NCBI GenBank assembly: GCA_964343605.1 | Contig: CAYFKJ010000009.1 | Coordinates: 23,046-87,045, forward strand | Reading direction: 5' to 3' | From: CAYFKJ01 sp964343605 | GTDB taxonomy: Bacteria > Pseudomonadota > Alphaproteobacteria > UBA2966 | DNA: 64,000 nucleotides | The notes under the pieces: model-generated | The model's database searches: none | What the model saw: only the letters and a program-made list of their open reading frames with translations | What the model was told of the DNA's origin: nothing | Shown: positions 8,988 to 17,594 of the stretch, piece after piece | Position numbering within the stretch: the first letter of the stretch is position 1 | Layout of the letters: every line of letters begins with the position of its first letter | Made by a program: the position numbers and the translations under genes

Positions 8988-9070
8988 GAGGAGATTCACA
9001 ACCGGTACTTTCCTCATAATTGGCGACCGAGGTTCGGTAGTTGAGTGGCGTATCGCCGGAACTCGTTCGA

Positions 9071-9829
9071 TTACGCCTCCTCCTCCGCAACGAAAAATTC
9101 GTAGCCGTATGAATCACCGTGCCTCTCGCGCATGTCGATTTCGGTTTCGGTCATCTTGATGAGGTCGAGCGCGTCCTGATCGCTCGCGTATCTCTCGCGC
9201 AAGCCGGGCAGTTTGGCTTTGAGCGGCGTGTAGTATTGGTCCCACCAGGCCATATCGGGGATCGTGAAGTGGCCGATGACGCCATAGCCTTCTTCGGCGA
9301 AAATCGTCAGGTTGCCCGCGATGTCGGTCATCGGCGGATATTCCTGGCCGAAAAACGCGGCGGCCTCGGGCGGTGGATCACCGGTCAGCCAGAGCAATTC
9401 GGTCAACGCCACACGGCCGCCAGGCTTCAGCAAACCCTTCCAGGCCCGCAGCGCCTCGGCCACGCCCATGATATAGGCTGAGCCTTCGGCCCAGATCAGA
9501 TCGAAGCGCGCCGCCTCGAAATTCAATGCGGTCATATCGGCGAGCATCGGGCTGATCCGCTCGCCCAAGCCGGCCTCCGCACTTTCAGCAGTCAACTGGT
9601 CCAGGAATTCCTGGTGGAGATCGACCGCGGTGACGTGTGCGCCGAGCTCCTTCGCCAGGACGAGACTCTGTTTGCCCGGACCGCAGCCGATGTCGAGCAC
9701 CTCTGGCCGGTCGGGCAGATCCTTGCAAGAGCCGAGCGCACGGCGCGTCGCCTCGTCATTTCCGGGACCCTGGCGGGGCAATCCCCGCTGGATGTCCATG
9801 AAAACCTCCATCATCCGCGCTTCATCCAT
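9071..9829 (-). CDS. Class I SAM-dependent methyltransferase
   Basis: This 252-residue protein has the SAM-binding glycine motif VLDIGCGPGKQS, the acidic loop VTAVDLH, and FDLIWAEGSAYIMG and LKPGGRVALTEL further on, the standard order for a class I methyltransferase. The substrate cannot be told from sequence; the fold is shared by enzymes acting on small molecules, lipids and proteins. I placed the start at the ATG at 9829 rather than an upstream TTG. It stands alone, convergent with the mutase operon and divergent from a metallo-beta-lactamase-fold gene. Confidence 0.85.
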   Translation of the reverse strand: MDEARMMEVFMDIQRGLPRQGPGNDEATRRALGSCKDLPDRPEVLDIGCGPGKQSLVLAKELGAHVTAVDLHQEFLDQLTAESAEAGLGERISPMLADMTALNFEAARFDLIWAEGSAYIMGVAEALRAWKGLLKPGGRVALTELLWLTGDPPPEAAAFFGQEYPPMTDIAGNLTIFAEEGYGVIGHFTIPDMAWWDQYYTPLKAKLPGLRERYASDQDALDLIKMTETEIDMRERHGDSYGYEFFVAEEEA

Positions 9830-9983
9830 CGTTCCGATCCTCAACTGCCACAAACCGTGTCTTCGACGTCAATATCGTTATCCCCTCCGTGCCGAGCAAC
9901 GTGCCCTATATTTGACGAATTGCCCAAAACAATTATGTCAGTAGCTTCGGAGCGGGCCGAAGATTTATGAGGGAGAAGAGCCG

Positions 9984-10703
9984 ATGAGCGAATTGAGGGT
10001 CATCCCGATATCCATCCTCCCCATGGGTATGATCAACGCCTTTCTGGTCGCCGGCGGGGATAAGTACATCCTGGTCGATGCCGGCATTCCGAACTCGGAG
10101 GAAAGGATCGGCAAGGCGCTCAAGCAACATGGACTGACGTTCAAGGACATCGGGCTGATCGTCATTACCCACGCCCATGGCGATCATGCGGGCAGCGCGT
10201 CCGCCGTGCAGAAGCTCAGCGGCGCACCGATCCTGGCCCATGAAGCCGAGCTTCCTTACTTCCAGCAGGACAAGGCCATGACCTATTGTCCGACTGGTTT
10301 GTTCGGCAGGTTTTTTCTGAAGACCGGACGTCCGACGCGGCCGTATGAGCCGTTCACCCCCGAAATTTTGCTGAACGGCGCGGAAGAGTACGACCTCGGG
10401 GAGTGGGGCGTCAGCGGGACGGTCGTTGCCACGCCCGGCCATACGGAGGGCTCCCTCAGCATTACGCTCAGCAACCGGGAAGCGCTGGTCAGCGATCTTG
10501 TGGCCTCGGGCATTCTGCTGGGCGGGATCGCCATGAGGGGGCGGGTCAAGGCGCCGCCGTTCCAGGACGATGCGCGACTGGTGGCCGAGGAACTCTTAGG
10601 CTTGATCGACAAGGGCATGGTGACGTTCTACCTGGGCCACGGCGGGCCGCTCGCCGCCGGGGAGGTGCGCCGTTACTGCGAGCGGATATTGCAGGGGCAT
10701 TGA
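9984..10703 (+). CDS. MBL-fold metallohydrolase
   Basis: This 239-residue protein carries the metal-binding motif THAHGDH at residues 62-68, an upstream VDAGIP aspartate, a later ATPGHTEGS histidine and a final GHGGP histidine, the usual metallo-beta-lactamase set. Such proteins hydrolyse thioesters, lactones or phosphodiesters in the cytoplasm; glyoxalase II-like or lactonase activity is possible. GGGAGAAGAG precedes the ATG at 9984. It has no obvious operon partner. Confidence 0.9.
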   Translation: MSELRVIPISILPMGMINAFLVAGGDKYILVDAGIPNSEERIGKALKQHGLTFKDIGLIVITHAHGDHAGSASAVQKLSGAPILAHEAELPYFQQDKAMTYCPTGLFGRFFLKTGRPTRPYEPFTPEILLNGAEEYDLGEWGVSGTVVATPGHTEGSLSITLSNREALVSDLVASGILLGGIAMRGRVKAPPFQDDARLVAEELLGLIDKGMVTFYLGHGGPLAAGEVRRYCERILQGH

Positions 10704-10726
10704 GGTAATCGGCGGAATGCAACCGC

Positions 10727-11692
10727 TCACTTGAGCTTGGAGACGAGCACCGCCCGAACGTTTTCGAGGAGTATTTCGACGGCGTGCGACCCGCCGATCT
10801 TAACTTGGCCCTTCTTCGCGCAGGCGCGGAACGCCAGCCTTCTCTCAGCTCGGGTCAACAGATACCCCGAACCGGTTTCGTATTCGTAGCCGTCAGCGCG
10901 CAGCGCGACGGCGCAGCCGGCCATGCTGTACGCGCTCGGCATATCGCGGACGCCGTCGAACGGTGAATCGAAGGCATGATAAGCATCCGGGTAAAGCGTG
11001 ATCGCCCAGTCCCGGTTGAGCGACTTCATCCGGTCGACCTGCTGGATGCAGGGCTCGGCTGGGGTCCAGTTGTCCTTTTCCCCAATGAAGACATGGACCG
11101 TATTTTCCGTCACCTTGCCGTCTTCAAGAGCGGTGCACAGCGGGTACAGCAGGAGGTAGGCGGCGAAGTCGAGATCGCCGACCACCTTTTGGCGAATGGG
11201 CGTCCAGGCGGCATAGAGCGCGGAAATGGCGCCCTTGCTGCTGCCCATGACCACGATCCTTTCCGGGTCCACATCGGCGCGGCTGGCCAAATACTTGAGT
11301 GCCCTCAACGCGTCCGTTGTCATCATGGACGCGGTCACATTGGTCTGATTGCCAACGGTCGAACCGACGCCGCGCGGGCCGAAACTGTCAACCTGAAGGG
11401 TTATATATCCCAGCGAGCGAGCCAGCTCGAGGTACTGATGATGACGAAGCAACCGGCCGCCGGAGCCGTGCATGAAGACGAACGCCGGCATCTTTGTTCC
11501 GGTCTTCTCCGGGTGAACCAGGTCGGCGTTGATCGGAACGTCGTATTCCGGCTCCGCCTCCGCCAACAGGTCGGCCAACTGATAGGGGCTGGCCGACATG
11601 AAATTCACCTCTTCGGCTTCTAGGGCCGCCGCCAATACCAAGTTCGCGGCCAGAAAAAAACCCAAACCACCTAACTTCCACCCCCTGAACAT
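10727..11692 (-). CDS. Exported alpha/beta hydrolase, dienelactone hydrolase-like
   Basis: This 321-residue protein starts with a signal peptide (hydrophobic run at about residues 8-25, then AAALEAEE). It has an oxyanion segment FMHGSGG, the nucleophile elbow GSSKG with Ser152, an acidic GEKDNWTP segment and a histidine in PDAYHAFDSPF, so the catalytic triad looks complete. The pattern fits the dienelactone hydrolase branch of the alpha/beta hydrolases, acting in the periplasm on an ester or lactone that cannot be named. It is separated from the GFA gene upstream by about 116 bases. Confidence 0.88.
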   Translation of the reverse strand: MFRGWKLGGLGFFLAANLVLAAALEAEEVNFMSASPYQLADLLAEAEPEYDVPINADLVHPEKTGTKMPAFVFMHGSGGRLLRHHQYLELARSLGYITLQVDSFGPRGVGSTVGNQTNVTASMMTTDALRALKYLASRADVDPERIVVMGSSKGAISALYAAWTPIRQKVVGDLDFAAYLLLYPLCTALEDGKVTENTVHVFIGEKDNWTPAEPCIQQVDRMKSLNRDWAITLYPDAYHAFDSPFDGVRDMPSAYSMAGCAVALRADGYEYETGSGYLLTRAERRLAFRACAKKGQVKIGGSHAVEILLENVRAVLVSKLK

Positions 11693-11808
11693 CGGCCCTC
11701 ACTAATTTCCCGTTACAAACCTGTCACGACACCCTGCGGCACCGGCGTTGGCCGCACCGTTGAATAGCATAGCAGAGCATTGTCCGCATGACGGGTGTCG
11801 TAGGGTGA

Positions 11809-12237
11809 TCAGTAAAACCGATCGGCAAATTCCGAGCCGGCCGGAGGCCATTCGTCGAATTGGGGGAGGTTGTCGGTGATCTTATGCCAGGGTGCCTTGG
11901 AGCCCGTGAATATGTGGGCTTCGGGTCGCACCCCCGGATCGCCGGTTACGCTCCCAAGCGCCACCCAACTCAGTTTCCCGCTGTCGCCCATTGCACCCAG
12001 GGGCGAGCCGCACTTTCCGCAGAAACAGCGGCGAACGCCGGGTGAGGATTCGTAGGCTACGATGATGTCCTCCCCGGACAGCCAGCGGAAATTCCCTTCG
12101 ACCACACGCGCGAACGCGCCGAACGCCGCGCCGAGCGACCGGCGGCACATCGAGCAGTGGCAGTACGCGAGATCGCTCAGGCCGCCGGATATCTCATATT
12201 GAACGCCGCCGCACAGGCAGCTTCCGGTTATCGCCAT
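11809..12237 (-). CDS. GFA family zinc protein
   Basis: This 142-residue protein matches the glutathione-dependent formaldehyde-activating enzyme (GFA) fold: GSCLCGGVQYEI at the N-terminus, CHCSMCRR in the middle and CFCGKCGSPLG later, together giving two zinc sites. Most GFA proteins other than the founding member have no proven reaction. I chose the ATG at 12237, which has AAGGA seven bases upstream, over a GTG two codons earlier. It is last in a leftward gene series that includes the exonuclease and the DsbA-like selenoprotein. Confidence 0.9.
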   Translation of the reverse strand: MAITGSCLCGGVQYEISGGLSDLAYCHCSMCRRSLGAAFGAFARVVEGNFRWLSGEDIIVAYESSPGVRRCFCGKCGSPLGAMGDSGKLSWVALGSVTGDPGVRPEAHIFTGSKAPWHKITDNLPQFDEWPPAGSEFADRFY

Positions 12238-12276
12238 AATCACATCCTTAAATCGCTGCTGGGAACGCCAGGCAGG

Positions 12277-12804
12277 TTAATCAATCCTAGGCCCCAGCAC
12301 GGCATTTTCCACCTGATATCCATCTTCCATGGCGCTTACCACGATGTTGGCACAGGCGAGTGCGTCTGAGGCGGCGTCGTGGTGATTGAGCGGGATGACG
12401 AGGTAGCGGCAGACGTCGGGCAGGCGGGTCGGCCGGATGTTCCAGGACCGCCGCGCCAGTTTGACGGTGCAGATGAACGGCATGTCGGGCGCCTCCACCC
12501 CTGCCGCCTGGCAACATGCCTGCAGGACGCCGCGGTCGAAGCCTGCGTTGTGGGCCGCCAGGTAATCTGCGCCCCGGATGAATTCTTCCAGCGCCGGCCA
12601 AAGTGCCGCGAACGTCGGCGCGGCGACGACGTCGTCCCACGTGAGGCCGTGGATATGGGTATAAAGAAATTCTCGCCGCGGCGGGCGGATGAGGTGGTAT
12701 GACTGATCCGTGACTTTGCCGTCGACGATCCGCGCCAGTCCGACAGCGCAGGCGCTGTCGCGCCCGTTGTCAGCCGTTTCGAAATCGATCGCGACGAGTT
12801 CCAT
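12277..12804 (-). CDS. DnaQ-like 3'-5' exonuclease
   Basis: This 175-residue protein has the three exonuclease motifs of the DEDDh class: AIDFETA with Asp7 and Glu9, AHNAGFD in the middle, and NHHDAASDA near the end. It resembles the epsilon proofreading subunit of DNA polymerase III but is a stand-alone short form, as found in many repair exonucleases. The ATG at 12804 has AAGAG upstream and is preferred to a GTG two codons earlier. It begins eight bases after the stop of the selenoprotein gene, so the two are probably co-transcribed. Confidence 0.88.
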   Translation of the reverse strand: MELVAIDFETADNGRDSACAVGLARIVDGKVTDQSYHLIRPPRREFLYTHIHGLTWDDVVAAPTFAALWPALEEFIRGADYLAAHNAGFDRGVLQACCQAAGVEAPDMPFICTVKLARRSWNIRPTRLPDVCRYLVIPLNHHDAASDALACANIVVSAMEDGYQVENAVLGPRID

Positions 12805-12812
12805 CGGCACTC

Positions 12813-13439
12813 TTAGGTCGGATCGATCTTCTGCGCTCCCGCCTGCGTCAGCAATTGTTCCAGGGCTTCGTACTGCTGGGCGCCGACGACGCCGTATCCG
12901 TTCGACACGAACGTCGGCACGCCGGTGACGCCATAGGCGCGTGACTTCTCCCAGTCCTCATCGACGGCGTCGCTGAAGCTGCGGTTCTGCAAGACATCTG
13001 CCGCATCGTCACGTGAAAGCCCGGCTGAGTCGACGATATCGAGCAGTATTTCGCTGTCGGCGATGTTCTTGCCGTCGACGAAATAGGCCCGGTTCATGGC
13101 GTCGTGGATGGCCTCGCCGCCCGTCTGTGTTTCGGCCCATTTGCCCAGTTCCTGCGCTAGGCGGCTGTTGTAGGTGTGGGTGCGTTGGCCGTAGTCCAAG
13201 CCTTCCTCGTCCATCAGGCCCTTCATGCGCGCGAACATGGCGTCGAGGTCCATGCCGCGGCCGGCAAACAAGTCTTCAAGGGACCGCCCTTCCATGGGCG
13301 TTTCCGGATGCAGCGGGAAATGGACCCAGCGCACCTCGATATCGTAATTCCGCTTCAGTTTTTCTATACGCCCGGTACAGAGGTAACACCACGGTCAAAC
13401 GTAATCGGAAAAGATCTCCAGAACGACGGGTTCCGACAT
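12813..13439 (-). CDS. DsbA/FrnE-like thiol-disulfide oxidoreductase with in-frame TGA at the active site (probable selenoprotein)
   Basis: Read from the ATG at 13439 with TGA decoded as selenocysteine, this is a 208-residue DsbA family protein. The start has AAGGAG at 13445-13450, six bases upstream. It opens SEPVVLEIFSDYV, then U15-P-W-C18 where relatives have CPWC, then the family's helical insert and the cis-proline loop GVTGVPTFV (Pro175). The TGA is at 13395-13397. A hairpin at 13363-13381 has its G-rich loop 21-25 bases after the TGA, as bacterial SECIS elements require. A reading that stops at the TGA leaves a start at 13334, which removes the active site. Everything downstream is intact. 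The role is probably cytoplasmic thiol redox or isomerase chemistry. A TGC to TGA error is the main alternative. Confidence 0.85.
13363..13381 (-). promoter_or_regulatory. Candidate bacterial SECIS element
   Basis: On the minus strand TCTGTACCGGGCGTATAGA folds into a 7-bp stem (TCTGTAC with GTATAGA, one G-T wobble) and a 5-base loop CGGGC. The loop begins 21 bases after the in-frame TGA at 13395-13397, and a G is among its first two bases. Known bacterial SECIS elements have an apical loop with a G in the first two positions about 16-37 bases after the UGA, so size, position and loop all fit. SelB binding is inferred. Confidence 0.75.
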
Positions 13440-13563
13440 GCCAACTCCTTGTTCATCATTTGGGGTCGAAAGTTCGGAGATCACCATACCCGCTCCCAAG
13501 GCGAATGCCTAATTGGCGCAACGGACGAACCTGATCGCCTGAAATTCGGCATGCCGATTCAGC

Positions 13564-14550
13564 CTAACCGGGAGCGGTTGGGGTTTTGGCCTCTCGCCGC
13601 CGCAGCATCTTCTCCGCCAGCACGGGCCCGCGTCCCGGTTCGGACCAAGGGCAGACTTCGATACAGATGGAGCAGCCCATGTGGGCGGAGAAGTAGAAGA
13701 TGCACTTGTCGAAGTCGACGTACCATTTTTCCGTGCCGCGGACCATCTGCTTGGTGTTGAAAATGGCGTCGGGCGGGCATTCCCTGACGCATTTCTGGCA
13801 CGAGATGCAGAAATCCTCGGCGCCGAAATCGACCGGCCGGTCGACCGCCATGGGGAGATCCGTCATCACGCAGGTGATGCGGAAGTTGGAGCCGTACTCG
13901 CGGCTGATCAGGGAGCCGTGCTTGCCCAGTACGCCGATGCCCGAATTGATCGCCATGGGCAATTGCATGAGATCTTCGCCGATGCCGTAGCCTTCGGCCT
14001 GCCAGCCTAGCGACCGGATATAGGCCGCCAGCCGGTTGGCCCGTCCGGAGCTGATCCGGTAGGCCCGCATCACTTCCTTGGCGGCCGGCGTGTGCGGCGC
14101 CTGGGTCATGGCGTCGCGGCGCATCACCGTGCCGAGCATGATGGCATACTTGTAGGGAAAGGCGTTTTCCCGGTACTGGCTGTCATCGTCGTAGTGGGCG
14201 ATGCCCACGAGTTCCACGCCGAGCTCGCGGGCTTTCGCCTTGACCTGGTCGGCCATGGCTTGGGTGTCGGTCACCTCGATGGGCGGGCGCGTGACGGCGC
14301 CGGCTGCGTTGCGGCGCTCCCACAGGCCGCGGATGTTCTCCCAGAACACCGTCCAGGGATTGGACATGTTGAAGAAGGTGTCCAGCGCCGCCCAGGGGAT
14401 TTCGTCGCGGTCGGCGCCGCGTCCGGTATTGTGGAAGGGCGGTACGGGTCGGAAGTCTTCACGGGAGCCCAGGCCGTTGATCTCGTTGCCGGACTTCGGC
14501 ATTTCCCTATAGGCGAAGGCGTATTCTGCCGGCGGCGCGTTCGCTTTCAT
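13564..14550 (-). CDS. Reductive dehalogenase-like Fe-S protein, short cytoplasmic form
   Basis: This 328-residue protein has two ferredoxin-type cluster motifs near the C-terminus: CISCQKCVRECP, and C(x9)CSICIEVCP in KCIFYFSAHMGCSICIEVCP. Before them is INSGIGVLGKHGSLISREYG, then MTDLP, the pattern of the cobamide-binding core shared by reductive dehalogenases and epoxyqueuosine reductase. There is no twin-arginine signal, so it should be cytoplasmic, and it is shorter than respiratory dehalogenases (about 450-550 residues). A dehalogenase or another corrinoid-dependent reductase role is inferred. The ATG at 14550 overlaps the stop of the upstream small gene (TGATG). Confidence 0.82.
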   Translation of the reverse strand: MKANAPPAEYAFAYREMPKSGNEINGLGSREDFRPVPPFHNTGRGADRDEIPWAALDTFFNMSNPWTVFWENIRGLWERRNAAGAVTRPPIEVTDTQAMADQVKAKARELGVELVGIAHYDDDSQYRENAFPYKYAIMLGTVMRRDAMTQAPHTPAAKEVMRAYRISSGRANRLAAYIRSLGWQAEGYGIGEDLMQLPMAINSGIGVLGKHGSLISREYGSNFRITCVMTDLPMAVDRPVDFGAEDFCISCQKCVRECPPDAIFNTKQMVRGTEKWYVDFDKCIFYFSAHMGCSICIEVCPWSEPGRGPVLAEKMLRRREAKTPTAPG

Positions 14551-14798
14551 CACACGTTCCCCCCGCCCATGATGTCGTCAATATAGTAAACCCGGCCGTT
14601 TCGCGCCGCTTCGCGATGGGCGCGCCGGATGCGTCCGCCGACCGTCAGCCACATCCAGACGATGCGGGCGAGATAGCGGAAGACGAAAATGTCGCGCTTG
14701 AGGCGGAGGAAGACGCTGTCCTCCTTGATGCGAAACTGTTTCTCGCTGGTGGTTTCCTGCCTCTCCGGCACACCGCGGCCCGTCGAAACCTGATCCAT
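14550..14798 (-). CDS. Small protein coupled to the dehalogenase-like gene
   Basis: This 82-residue protein is not recognised. It has a moderately hydrophobic segment, FRYLARIVWMWLTVGGRI, flanked by many Arg and Lys residues, and a short glycine-rich tail. AAGGGGGACGAC precedes the ATG at 14798; a TTG at 14816 is a weaker alternative. Its stop overlaps the start of the dehalogenase-like gene, so the two are translationally coupled and may form a complex or a membrane link. That role is a guess from position. Confidence 0.65.
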   Translation of the reverse strand: MDQVSTGRGVPERQETTSEKQFRIKEDSVFLRLKRDIFVFRYLARIVWMWLTVGGRIRRAHREAARNGRVYYIDDIMGGGNV

Positions 14799-14881
14799 GT
14801 CGTCCCCCTTGTCCAAGCTCCCCAGCTTGTGGAGATACTCTAAGCACTACCGGCTTTTTACGCCACGTAAGCCTGGCGACG

Positions 14882-15787
14882 TTATTTTGCGGAGGCCGTC
14901 GTCGAGAGTTGGAGAAACAACGTGGCCAAAGCGGTAATGCCGACGCCGATCAGGATGGCGGGGGCGGGTGCCGCACCGGTCCACAGCGCCTGGATGATGA
15001 CGACGCAGGACGGCGTGAGGTAGCTGTAGGACATCACTTTCGCGGTGGGCAGGCGCAGGCTGGCATACTTGATGGTGTAGAAGGTAACCGCCGTCGTGAA
15101 CACGGCGAGATAGGCGATGCCCGACCAGGCCTCCAGTGGAACCGTGCTCCACCGGGTCGTCGCCAGATCGTCCGCGCCGATGACGGCGAGCATCACCGTT
15201 CCCACCAGCAAAGTCCAAAATGTTTGTGACAGCAGGTTTTCGCCGACGTCGAGCCGGCGGGTGAGGGGGGAGAAAGCGGCGAGCGAAGCGCAGCCGGCTA
15301 GGAATATCAGATCACCTGGTCCAAAGCTGAGCGCCAGGGCATTGGCCAGCGAGCCCTTGAATACCACCCAAAGCGCGCCGAAGGCTGCAACGAACATGAA
15401 GGCGAGTTGGCGCGGCGGCGTGCGCTGGCTCAAGAGCGGCCAGGCGATGGCGGCGCTGAACAGGGGGACCAGCGTGAAGAGCGACGAGGTGTTGATGGCC
15501 GTCGTCAACCGGAGCGCTGCGAACATTGCCACGAAAAACCCGACCAGCGAAGTCGCCAGCAGACTATAGCGAATGGCATCCCGCGGACTCGGTCGCCGCC
15601 ATTCGCCGCGCAGCGTGAGCATTAGGGCGAAAACCGCCGCCGCAATTCCGAAACGGACGCAGTTGAGCGCTGCCGGTTCCAAGGCGTGGGTGATGGCGGC
15701 GCCAACGGGAAACGACGTGCTGACCAACACGGTGTTCAACACCATCACCAGATGAGTCCCGGCGCCGCCTTGAGCCGGTTGGTTCAC
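14882..15787 (-). CDS. EamA/DMT family permease
   Basis: This 301-residue protein has about ten hydrophobic segments arranged as two similar halves, as in drug/metabolite transporters of the EamA type. The start is a GTG at 15787; an internal ATG at 15745 is possible. The substrate is unknown; relatives export amino acids, nucleosides or other metabolites. It is first in the leftward series that continues with the small protein and the dehalogenase-like gene, about 84 bases apart. Confidence 0.88.
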   Translation of the reverse strand: MNQPAQGGAGTHLVMVLNTVLVSTSFPVGAAITHALEPAALNCVRFGIAAAVFALMLTLRGEWRRPSPRDAIRYSLLATSLVGFFVAMFAALRLTTAINTSSLFTLVPLFSAAIAWPLLSQRTPPRQLAFMFVAAFGALWVVFKGSLANALALSFGPGDLIFLAGCASLAAFSPLTRRLDVGENLLSQTFWTLLVGTVMLAVIGADDLATTRWSTVPLEAWSGIAYLAVFTTAVTFYTIKYASLRLPTAKVMSYSYLTPSCVVIIQALWTGAAPAPAILIGVGITALATLFLQLSTTASAK

Positions 15788-15981
15788 CGGCCGGAACGCC
15801 TGATCGTCGTAAGTTCGTTATTGCTTGGAAACAAGGCGAAATTGAACATCCCGATTTCTACACCGTGAAAGCGCCGGCCTCAACGACGCAGCCTCGATTT
15901 GTGGCCACATTCGGCGGAACAAATTCCAAAGTGACAGGTCCTTGACCCCCGATTTAAAATGCCGCGCACACGGTTAACGGG

Positions 15982-17577
15982 GTGACCGATGTTTCGGGGG
16001 AGACAGGCTATCCATACATATTGCGTGCGTTCGGCATGATGGAATTCCTTGAATTCCTCAGAATGTTTGCCGGCGAAATCATACCCGGAATATTCGGCGT
16101 CGCCCTCGTGTCGTTGGTGGTGTTTGCGGCGCTCATTTATCTGCCCGTGAAGGCTGCCAATATCGTCAGGCAGGTCAAATGGCTGTGGTATGTCCAGGCT
16201 GCCGCGCTGGTTCTCGTCGTCTTCGGATTAAAATCGGTGTTTTTGTCCTTTGTCGAGGTCGAAGGTACCGGCCGCGAATCCGTTGAACAAGTCGGCCAGA
16301 CGGTACTTTGGCTGGTGGGCGCGTTCTTGGCCAACCAGGCACTCGGACTGTTCGTTTGGGAAGGCGTCTTTTACCGAAAATACAAGAGTGCGCCGCCGGC
16401 TTTGCTGACCGGTCTGATCGCCGGCGGATTTTATGTTTTTGCACTCTATGGCGTCATGACCTTCGTCTTCGAACGCCCCATGACCGGATTCATCGTGTCC
16501 TCTGGCATCGTTGCCGGCGTCCTGGGCCTGGCCATGCAGAATTCGCTGGCGGATCTTGTTGCCGGCGTCGCTCTAAGCGTCGAGCGACCGTTCAAGATTG
16601 GCGACTGGGTGGAGTTGGACGACGGCACACTGGGCGAAGTCGTCGATATCAACTGGCGTGCGACCCATATCAAGTCCTGGTACAACAGCCTATACATCTT
16701 GCCCAACGCCCGTATCTCCAACGCGCGCGTACACAACTTCGACCGGCCGGAAAAGGCCTACGGCTATTGGTTCTTCATCCATATACCCTCGACCGTGCCG
16801 CCGACCCTGGTGCGACGCGTGCTATTGCAGGCGGCGATCGAATCGAAAAAGGTGTTGGAGGACCCGCCGCCGGTAATCCGGGTCGCCGAAGGCGGTGGGT
16901 CTTACAAGTACATGGTCTACGTCCATTTCGAGAGCTACCCCAGCTATTTCATCGGCGTCGACGACTATTTGATGCATGCCTGGGTCCAGTGTGCCCGCCA
17001 CGGCATCGTGCCGTCCGCCGTCACCAGCGAAGTGATCCTGCGCCGGGGCGAGGCAGAGGAGATCACTGAGCCTTCGCCGCAGGAATTGCTGGCGGGCATT
17101 GAACTCTTTTCCGGTCTTGACGACGACAGCCGCCAGCTTTTAGTGGGCGGCATGAAGGTCCATGCCGCGGATCTCGGCGAGGATGTGGTCGGACAGGGCG
17201 ACGACGGCGAATCGCTCTACGTGATCGCCGCCGGCATGGTGCGCGTGACCATTCAAATGCCGGAAGGAGACAGCCGCGAAGTGGCGCGCCTCGGCGCCGG
17301 CGAATATTTCGGTGAAATGTCGCTTTTAGCGGGCGATCCCCGCACGGCAACGGTTAGCGCCCATACCGAATGCCAGTTGCTGGAAATCGACAAGGAAGCG
17401 CTGAGACCCGTATTCGACAGGCATCCCGAGCTCATGGAAACCATGGCCCGCATCGTCACGGAGCGCCGATTGAGCAACGAAGCCCTGGAACAGCAGACAA
17501 CCCCAGACAATTTCGCCTCGCGCCTCAATGAATTGGCGGCATCCCTGCTCGGCCGCATGAAGGAATTTTTCGCCTGA
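15982..17577 (+). CDS. MscS-type channel with C-terminal cyclic-nucleotide-binding domain
   Basis: This 531-residue protein has four to five N-terminal membrane segments. The MscS pore and beta domain follows at about residues 165-260 (GVLGLAMQNSLADLVAGV, FKIGDWVELDDGTLGEVVDI, LPNARISNARVHNFDR). A cyclic-nucleotide-binding domain lies at about 365-490, with GEYFGEMSLLAGDPRTATV as its phosphate-binding cassette. Such bacterial cyclic-nucleotide-gated (bCNG) proteins are known; ligand gating is documented better than tension gating in them. The start is the GTG at 15982 after AACGGGG; an ATG at 16036 is an alternative. It converges with the TolC-like gene. Confidence 0.92.
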   Translation: MTDVSGETGYPYILRAFGMMEFLEFLRMFAGEIIPGIFGVALVSLVVFAALIYLPVKAANIVRQVKWLWYVQAAALVLVVFGLKSVFLSFVEVEGTGRESVEQVGQTVLWLVGAFLANQALGLFVWEGVFYRKYKSAPPALLTGLIAGGFYVFALYGVMTFVFERPMTGFIVSSGIVAGVLGLAMQNSLADLVAGVALSVERPFKIGDWVELDDGTLGEVVDINWRATHIKSWYNSLYILPNARISNARVHNFDRPEKAYGYWFFIHIPSTVPPTLVRRVLLQAAIESKKVLEDPPPVIRVAEGGGSYKYMVYVHFESYPSYFIGVDDYLMHAWVQCARHGIVPSAVTSEVILRRGEAEEITEPSPQELLAGIELFSGLDDDSRQLLVGGMKVHAADLGEDVVGQGDDGESLYVIAAGMVRVTIQMPEGDSREVARLGAGEYFGEMSLLAGDPRTATVSAHTECQLLEIDKEALRPVFDRHPELMETMARIVTERRLSNEALEQQTTPDNFASRLNELAASLLGRMKEFFA

Positions 17578-17594
17578 GGGGGCCGGCCGACCTT

